NCBI GenBank assembly: GCA_016297495.1
Contig: JAEDGN010000031.1
Location: 1-29,136 of the forward strand
Direction of reading: 5' to 3'
Source of the DNA: Coprococcus sp.
Lineage (GTDB): Bacteria; Bacillota; Clostridia; Lachnospirales; Lachnospiraceae
DNA length: 29,136 nt
In this document: positions 15,701 to 22,636 of the stretch, piece after piece
Layout: every line of letters starts with the position of its first letter
How positions within the stretch are numbered: the first letter of the stretch is position 1
Translations under genes and position numbers: made by a program
Notes under the pieces: generated by a model
The model's database searches: none
What the model saw: only the letters and a program-made list of their open reading frames with translations
What the model was told of the DNA's origin: nothing

Positions 15701-16298
15701 CGGTCTCGATCATGTTCTTGCTTCCAATGAAGATATCAACGTATTCGTTGTAGATACAGAAGTTTACTCCAATACTGGTGGTCAGGCTTCCAAGTCCACA
15801 CCTGTAGGTGCAGTTGCTAAGTTCGCTGCTTCAGGTAAGAAGACAAAGAAGAAAGACCTTGGTATGATGGCTGCTTCCTATGGTTATGTATACGTAGCAC
15901 AGGTTGCTATGGGATCTAACATGAACCAGTTCATCAAGGCTCTTAAAGAGGCTGAAGCATATCATGGCCCATCATTAATCATTGCTTACGCTCCATGTAT
16001 CAACCACGGTATCAAGGGTGGTATGGCAGGTGCTCAGACAAGAATTAAACAGGCTGTAGATTGCGGTTACTGGTCATGCTGGAGATTCAACCCAGAACTG
16101 AAGGCTCAGGGCAAGAATCCATTCATCCTTGATTCTACTAAGGAACCAAAGGGCGACTTCAGAGCATTCATCATGGATGAAGTTCGTTATGCATCTCTTA
16201 AGAAGGGCTTCCCAGAAACAGCTGAGGCACTGTATGTTAAGACAGAAGCAGATGCTAAGGAAAGACTGGCTGGCTACATTAAGAAAGCTGCTGAATAA
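12786..16298 (+). CDS. nifJ: Pyruvate:ferredoxin (flavodoxin) oxidoreductase, single-chain
   Basis: The 1170-residue enzyme oxidises pyruvate to acetyl-CoA and CO2 and passes electrons to ferredoxin or flavodoxin. It is the central step of fermentation in anaerobes. Domain order is visible: the N-terminal pyruvate-binding region (ITPSSPMAE), the gamma-type domain (GLGSDGTVGANKNSIKII), two 4Fe-4S clusters at CIQCNQCSYVCP (about 689) and CLGCGSCANICP (about 745), the proximal cluster CAGCGETPY, and the ThDP motif GDGWAYDIGYGGLDH (about 962) ending in SNTGGQASKSTP. The ATG at 12786 follows AAAGGAG. Codons are strongly biased (GCT, GTT, AAG, TCC, ACA), unlike flanking genes, indicating very high expression. 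It is monocistronic, with its own promoter and terminator. Confidence 0.98.
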   Translation: MAKVMKTMDGNTAVAWTSYAFTEVAGIFPITPSSPMAEVTDDWAANGRKNIFGQTVNVVEMESEAGASGAVHGSIATGALTTTYTASQGLLLMIPNMYKIAGELLPCVFHVSARALAYHALNIFGDHSDVMACRQTGFAMLCSNSVQEAMDLSAVAHLSTIKGRVPFLHFFDGFRTSHEIQKVECTDYDELAKLVDYDALAQFRADALNPEHPVMRGTAQNPDIYFQGREASNKFYDALPAIVEEYMAKVSEMTGREYKLFNYYGAPDAERIIIAMGSMCEAAEEVIDYLTAKGEKVGIVKVHLYRPFCADKLFEAIPATVKKIAVMDRVKEVTGYGEPLYVDVCAAAFKEGKTYDIVGGRYGLGSKDVTPGSIISVYENLKLDQPKNNFSVGIVDDVTGLSLPIIPEVDVAPAGTTSCKFWGLGSDGTVGANKNSIKIIGDHTDMYAQAYFHYDSKKSGGVTQSHLRFGKTPIRSTYLVKTADFIACHNQAYIHMYDILGDIKEGGTFLFNTVWAPEELEEKLPSRVKQQLARKHVKFYILNAAAVDAELKLNGKTNAVLQAAFFKLANIIPIDTAVKYMKEMIVKSYGKKGEDVVNKNFAAVDAGLDKLVEIPVPESWATCPDDAPVVQDVPDFVKDVVFPMNACDGDSLPVSAFNGREDGHFPLGTAAYEKRGVAVKVPVWDSAKCIQCNQCSYVCPHATIRPVLLTDEEVAAAPAGFGAVAGKANLAGKYQFKMQVSPLDCLGCGSCANICPTKALSMVPLETQLGEAPNWEYAVALPQKANPMDKYTVKGSQFEKPLLEFSGACAGCGETPYIKLVTQLFGDRMYVANATGCTSIWGGSAPSMPYTTNEKGQGPAWCNSLFEDNAEFGLGMFMGQKHRREALASKIKGLIELGVAADEAKAWLDTKEEGDASKATSAALLAAAKAYDGDNAEAKAICDAIVEGYDLLVKKSQWIFGGDGWAYDIGYGGLDHVLASNEDINVFVVDTEVYSNTGGQASKSTPVGAVAKFAASGKKTKKKDLGMMAASYGYVYVAQVAMGSNMNQFIKALKEAEAYHGPSLIIAYAPCINHGIKGGMAGAQTRIKQAVDCGYWSCWRFNPELKAQGKNPFILDSTKEPKGDFRAFIMDEVRYASLKKGFPETAEALYVKTEADAKERLAGYIKKAAE

Positions 16299-16335
16299 TC
16301 AGTCAATGATTCTTCAAAATAGAGTATAGACAGGA

Positions 16336-16363
16336 CCCCCCGGTGCTTGCACCGGGGGTTTTG
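16336..16363 (+). terminator. Rho-independent terminator of nifJ
   Basis: CCCCCGGTG (16337-16345) pairs with CACCGGGGG (16350-16358) around a CTTG loop and is followed by TTTT. It begins 38 bases after the nifJ stop and is one of the strongest hairpins in the window. Confidence 0.92.
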
Positions 16364-16393
16364 TCGCAGATAAGGTTAATAATTCTTCCTGTG

Positions 16394-16891
16394 TCAGCGG
16401 ATATTATTGTTAGTCGTTTCTCCGGTACTTTCATAGATCATATTTGTAGTATCATTCTGATTGCTGCTGGTCTCTGTCTGATTTGTACTGCCGTTGTTAG
16501 TATTGTTGTCGTTATTGTCCACATTTGTATTGCCGATGTTTGTTTGTGCGCCGCTTTCTTCTGCCGGTCGTTCAAATACATTAAACAATTTATCTTCAAA
16601 ATTGTCAGCATTTCGAATAAATGCTGACTGAAGGATATCGTCCTTATAGCGAAGCACAGCCGTTGATCCGTCAGCCAGAGTGTAAACATCAAAATCTTCT
16701 TTACTTGCCAGCGCTTCATCATTTTCTCCAATCAAATCAATCACATCCGTTCGTTTCATACCTGACGTAAGACCAGCTAAATGTTCCGTTGTCAGATCAT
16801 TCCTCGTCTGTACGGCAGAGGACGATGGCTTCGAACAACCCACCAAAACAATCATCAACACACCACAGCATAAATACAGTATTTTTTTCAT
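16394..16891 (-). CDS. Small lipoprotein with a BamE/SmpA-like domain and Asn/Thr-rich tail
   Basis: The 165-residue product has a lipoprotein signal peptide: MKKI, a hydrophobic stretch, then the lipobox LVGC with the lipidated cysteine at about residue 19. It is therefore anchored to the outer face of the cytoplasmic membrane. Residues 38-100 (LTTEHLAGLTSGMKRTDVID through LRYKDDILQSAFI) resemble the small alpha-beta fold of BamE/SmpA-type lipoproteins, in which a repeated-turn motif precedes beta strands. The last ~50 residues are low-complexity Asn/Thr/Ser-rich and probably unstructured. The ATG at 16891 is preceded by AAGGAGG, spaced 12 bases away. The function is unknown. It is convergent with nifJ and divergent from the M16 gene. 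Confidence 0.8.
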   Translation of the reverse strand: MKKILYLCCGVLMIVLVGCSKPSSSAVQTRNDLTTEHLAGLTSGMKRTDVIDLIGENDEALASKEDFDVYTLADGSTAVLRYKDDILQSAFIRNADNFEDKLFNVFERPAEESGAQTNIGNTNVDNNDNNTNNGSTNQTETSSNQNDTTNMIYESTGETTNNNIR

Positions 16892-16969
16892 AACGTTAAA
16901 AAACCTCCTTATTAATTTAAATAAGTTCATTTTTTCTGGTTTTTATTTCATTGTTGATTTATGTGAACA

Positions 16970-17177
16970 GGAAACAGAAAGTACAGGTAATATGATATGT
17001 ATCGGGCAAACCTTTTTCTTGGAACGGAACTATTCAAAGAACGCCGGTACTTGGATTTTCGGAGCATTGTGAACGAAAATCCTTAGTATTCGCTGTGTTC
17101 TTTGTTAAGTGGGAACGTGTTCCGTTTAAGAAAGAGGTTTGTCCGATACATGAGTAAACAAATAGCTTTCTGTTTCC
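16970..17177. repeat. Long imperfect inverted repeat (about 208 nt hairpin)
   Basis: The two arms match over most of their length: GGAAACAGAAAG (16970-16981) with 17166-17177; 16997-17030 (containing TATCGGGCAAACC) with 17119-17151, with few mismatches; CAAAGAAC (17035-17042) with GTTCTTTG (17097-17104); and GGATTTTCG (17053-17061) with CGAAAATCC (17074-17082) around a 12-base loop. No convincing gene lies inside. It may be a non-autonomous mobile element or a structured RNA. Confidence 0.85.
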
Positions 17178-17209
17178 GTCAACAGAAAAAAGAACCAAAA
17201 CAGCACAGC

Positions 17210-17229
17210 AATAGTTTGTGCAAACTATT
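17210..17229. promoter_or_regulatory. Perfect 20-bp palindrome upstream of the M16 promoter
   Basis: AATAGTTTGTGCAAACTATT has nine-base arms that are exactly complementary around a central TG. It abuts the likely -35 of the M16 peptidase promoter, so it is a good candidate operator for a dimeric regulator. Confidence 0.55.
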
Positions 17230-17256
17230 TGCTAATATTCAGGAATATAGTATAAT
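17229..17256 (+). promoter_or_regulatory. Probable promoter of the M16 peptidase-rlmH operon
   Basis: A perfect -10 TATAAT lies at 17251-17256, with TTGCTA (17229-17234) 16 bases upstream. The start codon follows 35 bases after the -10. Confidence 0.65.
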
Positions 17257-17291
17257 CGATATAATAGATTTGTTTTGGAAAGAGTGAAAGA

Positions 17292-18578
17292 ATGGTTAAG
17301 ACCTTTAATTTAAGCAATGGCATTCAGGTGGCTATGGAATATATGCCGCAGTACCGTTCTGCATCATTGGGAGTGTGGGTCAGAGCTGGTTCAGTGAATG
17401 AAAATGATCAGAATAATGGAATGGCCCATGTTATTGAACATATGATGTTCAAAGGGACCGGACGCCGTACAGCCAGAGAACTGGCGGACGCCATGACGGA
17501 AATTGGCGGTAATATGGATGCCTATACAACGAAAGAGTATACCTGCTATTATGCGAAAACTTTGTATGAACATCTTTATAAAGCTATTGATATTTTAGGG
17601 GATATGCTGACGAATTCGATGATCAGTGAGGAGGATCTGCAGAAGGAACTGGGTGTTATTGCGGAGGAGATTGATATGTATGATGATTCTCCGGAAGATA
17701 TTGTCCATGAACGTCTGCAGGAAGCGGTATGGCGGGATCATCCACTGGGATATCTTATATCCGGTGAGAAATCGGTCATTCAGAATTTTCACAGACAGGA
17801 TGTACTGAATTTTATGGCAGAATATTATACGGCCAACAGAATGGTTATTTCCCTGTCCGGATATTTCGATGAGGAGAAAGTCCGGATGGCTTTGGAGAAG
17901 GCTTTTTCTGCAGTGCCATCAGGAAATAATGCAGACTTTGAAAATCAGGATCACGCATTGTATTATCCTTCCCTTTATATGCAGCACAAGGATATCGAAC
18001 AGGTACATATGATCATGGCTTTTGAATCCATTGATTATTATGATCCGGAGCGTTATATTTTCAGTGTTGCCAATAATCTGCTGGGCGGTAATGTAAACTC
18101 AAGATTATTTCAGGTTATCCGCGAGGATATGGGATTAGCCTATGCCATTTATTCCTATGGCGGTTCTTATGAAAAAGGCGGTCTCTTTCATATTTATGCA
18201 GCGGTTCATCCGGAGCAGGTGCGTCCGGTAATTCAGGCTGTACTCAATATTATTGATGAACTGAAGAAAAAAACGGTATCAGAAAGAGAACTGCATATTG
18301 TGAAAGAATCAGTCAAGACAGATCTGATTATTTCTGATGAGAGCACCTATAATCGTATGAGTAATTATGGTAAATATTATATTCACAATGAAACCATTGT
18401 GCCAGTGGAGGATGTTGTCAGATTGATAGAAGCAGTGACAGAGGAGGATGTACAGCGATTTATGCAGAAGCATTTTGATATTGGTAATTTAAGCCTGTCT
18501 CTGGTAGGTGATCTCAGCAGCATGCCGAAATCGGAGATGGAACAGTTCTGGGAGGCGTGCAGGGCAGGAGAAGTATGA
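17292..18578 (+). CDS. M16 family zinc peptidase (processing-peptidase type)
   Basis: The 428-residue protein is an M16B-type metalloprotease. The inverted zinc motif HxxEH is at residues 46-50 (HVIEH), and the downstream glutamate that completes the site is in VIAEEIDMYDDSPEDIVHE, the usual distance away. The second half (from about residue 215) carries the non-catalytic repeat, with NVNSRLFQVIREDMGLAYAIYS as the substrate-binding arginine/tyrosine region. It is related to B. subtilis YmxG/MlpA, whose gene also lies shortly downstream of pnp there. The substrate is unknown. GGAAAGAG precedes the ATG. The stop overlaps the rlmH start by 4 bases (ATGA), implying coupled translation. Confidence 0.93.
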   Translation: MVKTFNLSNGIQVAMEYMPQYRSASLGVWVRAGSVNENDQNNGMAHVIEHMMFKGTGRRTARELADAMTEIGGNMDAYTTKEYTCYYAKTLYEHLYKAIDILGDMLTNSMISEEDLQKELGVIAEEIDMYDDSPEDIVHERLQEAVWRDHPLGYLISGEKSVIQNFHRQDVLNFMAEYYTANRMVISLSGYFDEEKVRMALEKAFSAVPSGNNADFENQDHALYYPSLYMQHKDIEQVHMIMAFESIDYYDPERYIFSVANNLLGGNVNSRLFQVIREDMGLAYAIYSYGGSYEKGGLFHIYAAVHPEQVRPVIQAVLNIIDELKKKTVSERELHIVKESVKTDLIISDESTYNRMSNYGKYYIHNETIVPVEDVVRLIEAVTEEDVQRFMQKHFDIGNLSLSLVGDLSSMPKSEMEQFWEACRAGEV

Positions 18579-19054
18579 GAATCACATTGATTACAGTTGG
18601 AAAGATCAAAGAAAAATTTTATGTACAGGCTATACAGGAGTACAGTAAAAGACTGAGTCGTTACTGTAAGCTGGAGATCGTGGAGGTAGCAGATGAGAAG
18701 ACACCGGATCATGCCAGTGAGTCCGTGGAGATGCAGATCAAGGAAAAAGAAGGGGAACGCATATTAAAGGTGCTGAAAGAAGACAGCTATGTCATTGTGC
18801 TGGCCATAGAGGGAAAAATGCGCAGTTCAGAAGAATTGGCGGCCAGGATCGAGCAGTTGGGGATTGGCGGGGAGAGTCATCTGACATTTATTATCGGCGG
18901 ATCCCTTGGCCTCTCGAAGGCAGTTCTTGATCGTGCTGACGAAAAGCTCAGTTTCTCAGCTATGACCTTTCCGCACCAGCTGATGCGGGTCATCTTGCTG
19001 GAACAGATATACCGGAGTTATCGTATCATTCATAATGAACCGTATCACAAATAA
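18575..19054 (+). CDS. rlmH: 23S rRNA (pseudouridine-1915-N3)-methyltransferase
   Basis: The 159-residue SPOUT-family enzyme methylates pseudouridine 1915 of 23S rRNA in helix 69, using S-adenosylmethionine. The N-terminal ITLITVGKIKEKF, the SAM-knot motif FIIGGSLGLS, and the C-terminal FPHQLMRVILLEQIYRSYRI ending NEPYHK are all typical. The length equals that of B. subtilis RlmH. The start at 18575 overlaps the M16 stop as ATGA, with GGAG upstream; a start at 18557 would overlap more and is not preferred. The HAD gene follows 19 bases later. Confidence 0.96.
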   Translation: MRITLITVGKIKEKFYVQAIQEYSKRLSRYCKLEIVEVADEKTPDHASESVEMQIKEKEGERILKVLKEDSYVIVLAIEGKMRSSEELAARIEQLGIGGESHLTFIIGGSLGLSKAVLDRADEKLSFSAMTFPHQLMRVILLEQIYRSYRIIHNEPYHK

Positions 19055-19073
19055 TTCAGGAGGCATTATTAAG

Positions 19074-19811
19074 ATGTATCAGACTTGCATTTTTGATCTG
19101 TATGGTACGTTGGTGGATATCCATACAGATGAGGATTCAGATCAATTATGGGAGAAGATGGCCCTGTTTTATGGCTTTTATGGCGCATGCTATGAGGCAG
19201 GGGAGATGAAAGCGGCTTACAAGGCTATCGTTCAGAAGATGGAAAAGGGCAAAGAAGGTTTTCGACGGGACAGTCATGAGTCTTTTCCGGAGATCCGGAT
19301 CGAAGACGTGTTTCAGGCATTGTTTGAAGCAAAAGGGGTGGCAACGGACAGGATACTGGCCGTTCATGCCGGTCAGTTTTTCAGAGTGTTGTCTATGGAG
19401 TATATCCGTCTGTATGAGGGAACGGAGGAGATGCTGAAAGCGCTTCGCAGCAGCGGAAAGAAATTGTACTTGCTGTCTAATGCTCAACGGATTTTTACCG
19501 AGTATGAGATGCGGGCTCTGGATATATTTAAGTATTTTGATGCGATTTATATTTCATCGGATTATGAATTTAAGAAGCCGGATGTAAGGTTTTTTAAAAA
19601 GCTGCTGCAGGATCAGAATGTTGATGTTTCTTCAGCCATTATGATCGGTAATGATGGGATTTGTGATGTCAGGGGTGCCAGAGAAGCGGGACTTCGTACT
19701 TTGTATATTCATTCCAATATATCTCCGCAGGAACCGATGCCGGAAGCTGATTATGTTCTGGAGGACATGGATATGGAGGAAGTGAAACATATTTTGCTTT
19801 CGCAAAATTAA
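19074..19811 (+). CDS. HAD-superfamily hydrolase
   Basis: The 245-residue protein is a haloacid-dehalogenase-like hydrolase with an alpha-helical cap (subfamily I). Motif I is FDLYGTLVD, motif II is LLSNAQ, motif III lysine is in KKPDVRFFKKLL, and motif IV is MIGNDGICDVRGA. The first aspartate (the nucleophile) is present. The position two residues later, usually the acid/base aspartate of phosphatases, is tyrosine, as in L-2-haloacid dehalogenases and some uncharacterised groups. The substrate cannot be inferred. The ATG at 19074 is preceded by AGGAGG; an earlier start at 19035 would overlap rlmH. It is the third gene of the M16-rlmH operon. Confidence 0.9.
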   Translation: MYQTCIFDLYGTLVDIHTDEDSDQLWEKMALFYGFYGACYEAGEMKAAYKAIVQKMEKGKEGFRRDSHESFPEIRIEDVFQALFEAKGVATDRILAVHAGQFFRVLSMEYIRLYEGTEEMLKALRSSGKKLYLLSNAQRIFTEYEMRALDIFKYFDAIYISSDYEFKKPDVRFFKKLLQDQNVDVSSAIMIGNDGICDVRGAREAGLRTLYIHSNISPQEPMPEADYVLEDMDMEEVKHILLSQN

Positions 19812-19901
19812 CCATAATTGGAGGATCTATGAACAGGTAAGCGGAACATTCATGTTAATAGCATGTTGCTGCGAAAAAAGAGTATAGAGAGGATGAAAGA
19901 A

Positions 19902-20537
19902 ATGAACAGAAGTGATCTGATATTATATGCGGTGACGGATCGTGCATGGCTGAACGGCCGTACACTGGCAGAGGACGTGGAGAAAGCCTTGAAGGGCGGG
20001 GCAACTATGGTTCAGCTCAGAGAGAAGGAGATGGCTCAGGGGGATTTTATTGCCGAGGCCAGAGAAATCAAGAATCTGACGGATAGATATGGTGTGCCGT
20101 TGATTATCAATGATAATATTGAGGTCTGTCTGGCTGTAGATGCCTCAGGTGTTCATGTGGGACAGGATGACATGGCAGCGGGGGATGTCCGGGCGAAGAT
20201 TGGGCCGGATAAGATTCTGGGTGTGACGGCCAAGACTGTGGAACAGGCCCGGGCGGCCCAGTTAGCCGGTGCTGATTATCTTGGGTCCGGTGCTATCTTT
20301 GGATCAACGACCAAAAAAGATGCAAGGTCCATGACGGAAGAACGCCTGAAAGAAATTGCGGCTTCTGTGGAGATTCCGGTAGTGGCTATCGGCGGCATTG
20401 ATGCGGATAATGTGACAAAGCTTGTTCATCTTGGACTGGCAGGCACAGCTATTGTTTCAGGCATTTTTGCTCAACCGGATATAGAGGCAGCTGTCCGCAG
20501 ACTCCGTCCGCTGTGTGAAGCTGTCAGCAGAGACTGA
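19902..20537 (+). CDS. thiE: Thiamine-phosphate synthase
   Basis: The 211-residue TIM-barrel enzyme joins hydroxymethylpyrimidine diphosphate and carboxythiazole phosphate to give thiamine phosphate. Visible motifs are ATMVQLREKE, PLIINDNIEVCL, GVHVGQDD, LGSGAIFGSTTKKDA and PVVAIGGIDADNV, in the expected order. Three in-frame ATGs exist (19863, 19893, 19902); 19902 fits the family start and has GAGAGG at suitable spacing. No other thi gene is next to it, and no thiamine riboswitch consensus was seen in the 90 bases upstream. A strong ribosome site followed by a three-codon ORF (ATGAACAGGTAA, 19829-19840) lies upstream. Confidence 0.95.
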   Translation: MNRSDLILYAVTDRAWLNGRTLAEDVEKALKGGATMVQLREKEMAQGDFIAEAREIKNLTDRYGVPLIINDNIEVCLAVDASGVHVGQDDMAAGDVRAKIGPDKILGVTAKTVEQARAAQLAGADYLGSGAIFGSTTKKDARSMTEERLKEIAASVEIPVVAIGGIDADNVTKLVHLGLAGTAIVSGIFAQPDIEAAVRRLRPLCEAVSRD

Positions 20538-20597
20538 TAAATAATGCTGAAAATGTTGATTCAATCATAGGATTTATCAGAACTGGCATGTTTTTTT
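20534..20597 (+). terminator. Possible weak terminator after thiE
   Basis: CTGATAAAT (20534-20542), which includes the thiE stop codon, pairs with ATTTATCAG (20572-20580). A run of T (20590-20597) follows after 9 bases. The AT-rich stem, long loop and gap before the T run make this a weak candidate. Confidence 0.35.
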
Positions 20598-20638
20598 ATT
20601 TCGTTCCATAGAATAGATAAAAAATGGTGGTACCGGTT

Positions 20639-22168
20639 ATGTCGGTTAAAAGAGAACTGTTCAAAGGAACACTGATACTTACGGCGGCGGGGCTGATAGC
20701 CCGGCTGCTTGGCTTATTTAACAGGATTTATCTGGCGAACCTGATCTCCAATGCGGAATTGGGGCGGTATCAGCTGATATTTCCTGTTTTTATGTTCTGC
20801 ATGGCCCTGAGCAGCACAGGAATGCAGGTGGCAGTGTCGAAGATGGTTTCAGCCTTCCATGCTGCTGCGAAAAAAAGAGAAGTAAGAATAACCGTTATGA
20901 TGGCAATTGTCTGGTCTCTCGGGCTGTCTCTGATCTGCAGTGCTATTCTGTATTTGTATGCAGATTTCATAAGTATACGAATACTTAATGAAAAGGCCTG
21001 TGGTCCATATTTGCATATTCTTGCCATAGCTTTGCCTTTCGCAGCTATGCATAATTGTGTCAGTGGTTATTTTTATGGATGTAGGGAAACGGCTGTCCCG
21101 GCAGCAGCTCAGCTGCTGGAGCAACTGGCAAGGGTAGGCTGTATCTTTGGTTTGTCGGTATTGGTCTATCATCGTCATCCTGCAGACGCATCTGTTGCTG
21201 TATGGGGACTGGCAGCCGGGGAGAGTGTATCCTGTCTGCTGACGCTGGTGTGTTATAAAATCCATATACACCGGGAGGAGAGAACGTCTGCGGCAATGGA
21301 GGCGGTAGGAAAGATCAGAAAACGTCTCTGGAAATATGCGGGTCTGTTGACAGTGAACCGTGTGTCAGTGACAATGCTTCAGAGTACAGAAATGATTCTG
21401 ATTCCCATGATGCTGACCAGATACTGCGGCAGTTCTAATCGTGCTCTGGAATTGTTTGGTGTGATGACGGGAATTGTCATGCCAGTCATATCATTTCCGA
21501 ATACTGTGACCAATGCGTTGTCTACTTTACTGCTCCCTGCTGTATCTGAAGCGGAGGAGGTGCATAATTACAGAGTGATTGCCGATACTTTTGAGAAAAG
21601 TATTCAATACTGCCTCATGATGGGAATATTTGTCTGCCTCCTGTTTGCTGCTTATGGCGGAGATATAGGAGTACTTTTATTTGATGATGTTCAGGCCGGT
21701 TATTATATCCGTCTTTTTGCTGTTTTATGCCCGCTCATGTATATACAATCTTTGTTAGCAGGAACTTTAAATGGATTGGGTAAAATGAATGAGACATTGA
21801 TGCACCATGTCATTGCCTCTGCCATCAGGATTGCAGGAATTTTGCTGCTGGTGCCTGAAATGGGTATTCCGGGTTATGTCATAGGTGTTTTTTTGGCCAA
21901 CGCAGTGGTGACGGCTATTGCTTTGGTCAGGATGTATCAGCTGGCAGGTGTCAGGCTATATGCTGTGCGTTTCCTGCTGTTTTCGGCCTGTGCAGCTGTA
22001 CTGAGTGCACGGATCTCAGTATGGTCCGGCAATCTGGGGATGGTTGGTTTTTTGCCGGGAAATGGCAGCAGTTTATTCTGGCGTCTGGCCTGGCAGTGTG
22101 GAATTATGCTGCTGATTTATATGGGCTTCATGCTCCCCTGGCTGGGTATTTCACTGAAAAAAAGATAA
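20639..22168 (+). CDS. SpoVB/MurJ-like lipid flippase (MOP superfamily)
   Basis: The 509-residue protein has about 14 hydrophobic helices and the start typical of stage V sporulation protein B and related polysaccharide transporters: KGTLILTAAGLIARLLGLFN. SpoVB-type proteins belong to the MOP (MurJ/MATE/Wzx) superfamily and are thought to move lipid-linked cell-wall precursors, in sporulators for the spore cortex. Length agrees with SpoVB (about 518). The ATG at 20639 is chosen because GGTGG lies 8 bases upstream; an ATG at 20624 has no ribosome site. A CATAGAAT sequence at 20607-20614 resembles a sigma-E -10, but no matching -35 is clear. A related non-sporulation flippase cannot be excluded. 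Confidence 0.85.
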   Translation: MSVKRELFKGTLILTAAGLIARLLGLFNRIYLANLISNAELGRYQLIFPVFMFCMALSSTGMQVAVSKMVSAFHAAAKKREVRITVMMAIVWSLGLSLICSAILYLYADFISIRILNEKACGPYLHILAIALPFAAMHNCVSGYFYGCRETAVPAAAQLLEQLARVGCIFGLSVLVYHRHPADASVAVWGLAAGESVSCLLTLVCYKIHIHREERTSAAMEAVGKIRKRLWKYAGLLTVNRVSVTMLQSTEMILIPMMLTRYCGSSNRALELFGVMTGIVMPVISFPNTVTNALSTLLLPAVSEAEEVHNYRVIADTFEKSIQYCLMMGIFVCLLFAAYGGDIGVLLFDDVQAGYYIRLFAVLCPLMYIQSLLAGTLNGLGKMNETLMHHVIASAIRIAGILLLVPEMGIPGYVIGVFLANAVVTAIALVRMYQLAGVRLYAVRFLLFSACAAVLSARISVWSGNLGMVGFLPGNGSSLFWRLAWQCGIMLLIYMGFMLPWLGISLKKR

Positions 22169-22175
22169 AATAGGA

Positions 22176-22203
22176 TTGATTTTCGTGATATCTGTGTTAC
22201 AAT
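22176..22203 (+). promoter_or_regulatory. Promoter of the gntR-mcsA-mcsB-clpC operon
   Basis: TTGATT (22176-22181) and TACAAT (22198-22203) are 16 bases apart. An inverted repeat TGTTA-N9-TAACA (22195-22213) overlaps the -10, giving a natural site for an autoregulating GntR dimer. No CtsR-type direct repeat (GGTCAAA heptads) is present here. Confidence 0.65.
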
Positions 22204-22237
22204 GTGTATAACAAATATCATAAGAGAAGGTGAATGC

Positions 22238-22633
22238 ATGATACTGGAGATAGATTTTAACAGTGATGAAGCGTTGTACATTCAGCTGCGCAATCAGATT
22301 GTGATTGGTATTGCCACATCACAATTGTCTGCGGGTGATTCTCTGCCATCTGTAAGGCAGCTGGCAGATCGTGTTGGTATCAATATGCATACGGTGAATA
22401 AGGCCTATACAGTACTCCGGCAGGAAGGCTACGTGAAGCTGGACCGGAGGAAGGGGGCTGTTATAGCTATAGATTGTAATAAGGCTTCGGCCAGGAATAA
22501 GCTGCTGCGGGATCTTCAGGTTATGCTCGCGGGAGCTATGTGTAAGGGTATTACGAGAGATGAGGTCCATGAGATGATAGATATGATTTATGATTATTAT
22601 GAACGGCCGTCAGATTATTCAGAGGAGGGATAG
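22238..22633 (+). CDS. GntR-family regulator, YtrA subfamily
   Basis: The 131-residue protein has an N-terminal winged helix of the GntR type: YIQLRNQIVIGIATSQLSAG, then LPSVRQLADRVGINMHTVNK (recognition helix), then YTVLRQEGYVKLDRRKGA (wing). The C-terminal part is only about 50 residues and has no ligand domain, which marks the short YtrA subfamily. Those regulators are typically encoded with ABC transporters that they repress. None is present; instead mcsA follows after 3 bases, so the regulator takes the place ctsR holds in Bacillus. The ATG at 22238 is preceded by AGAGAAGG. Confidence 0.9.
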   Translation: MILEIDFNSDEALYIQLRNQIVIGIATSQLSAGDSLPSVRQLADRVGINMHTVNKAYTVLRQEGYVKLDRRKGAVIAIDCNKASARNKLLRDLQVMLAGAMCKGITRDEVHEMIDMIYDYYERPSDYSEEG

Positions 22634-22636
22634 GGA

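Noticed and set aside
17102..17287. 61-codon open frame within the 16970-17177 hairpin region
   Set aside because: Most of it is one arm of the inverted repeat, it lacks a ribosome binding site, and its composition does not look like a protein.
19812..19901. Thiamine (TPP) riboswitch upstream of thiE
   Set aside because: The gap is only 90 bases and lacks the CTGAGA-type core and the expected stems.
22140..22240. Possible CtsR operator before the mcsA-clpC operon
   Set aside because: No tandem GGTCAAA-type heptads are present on either strand in this stretch.
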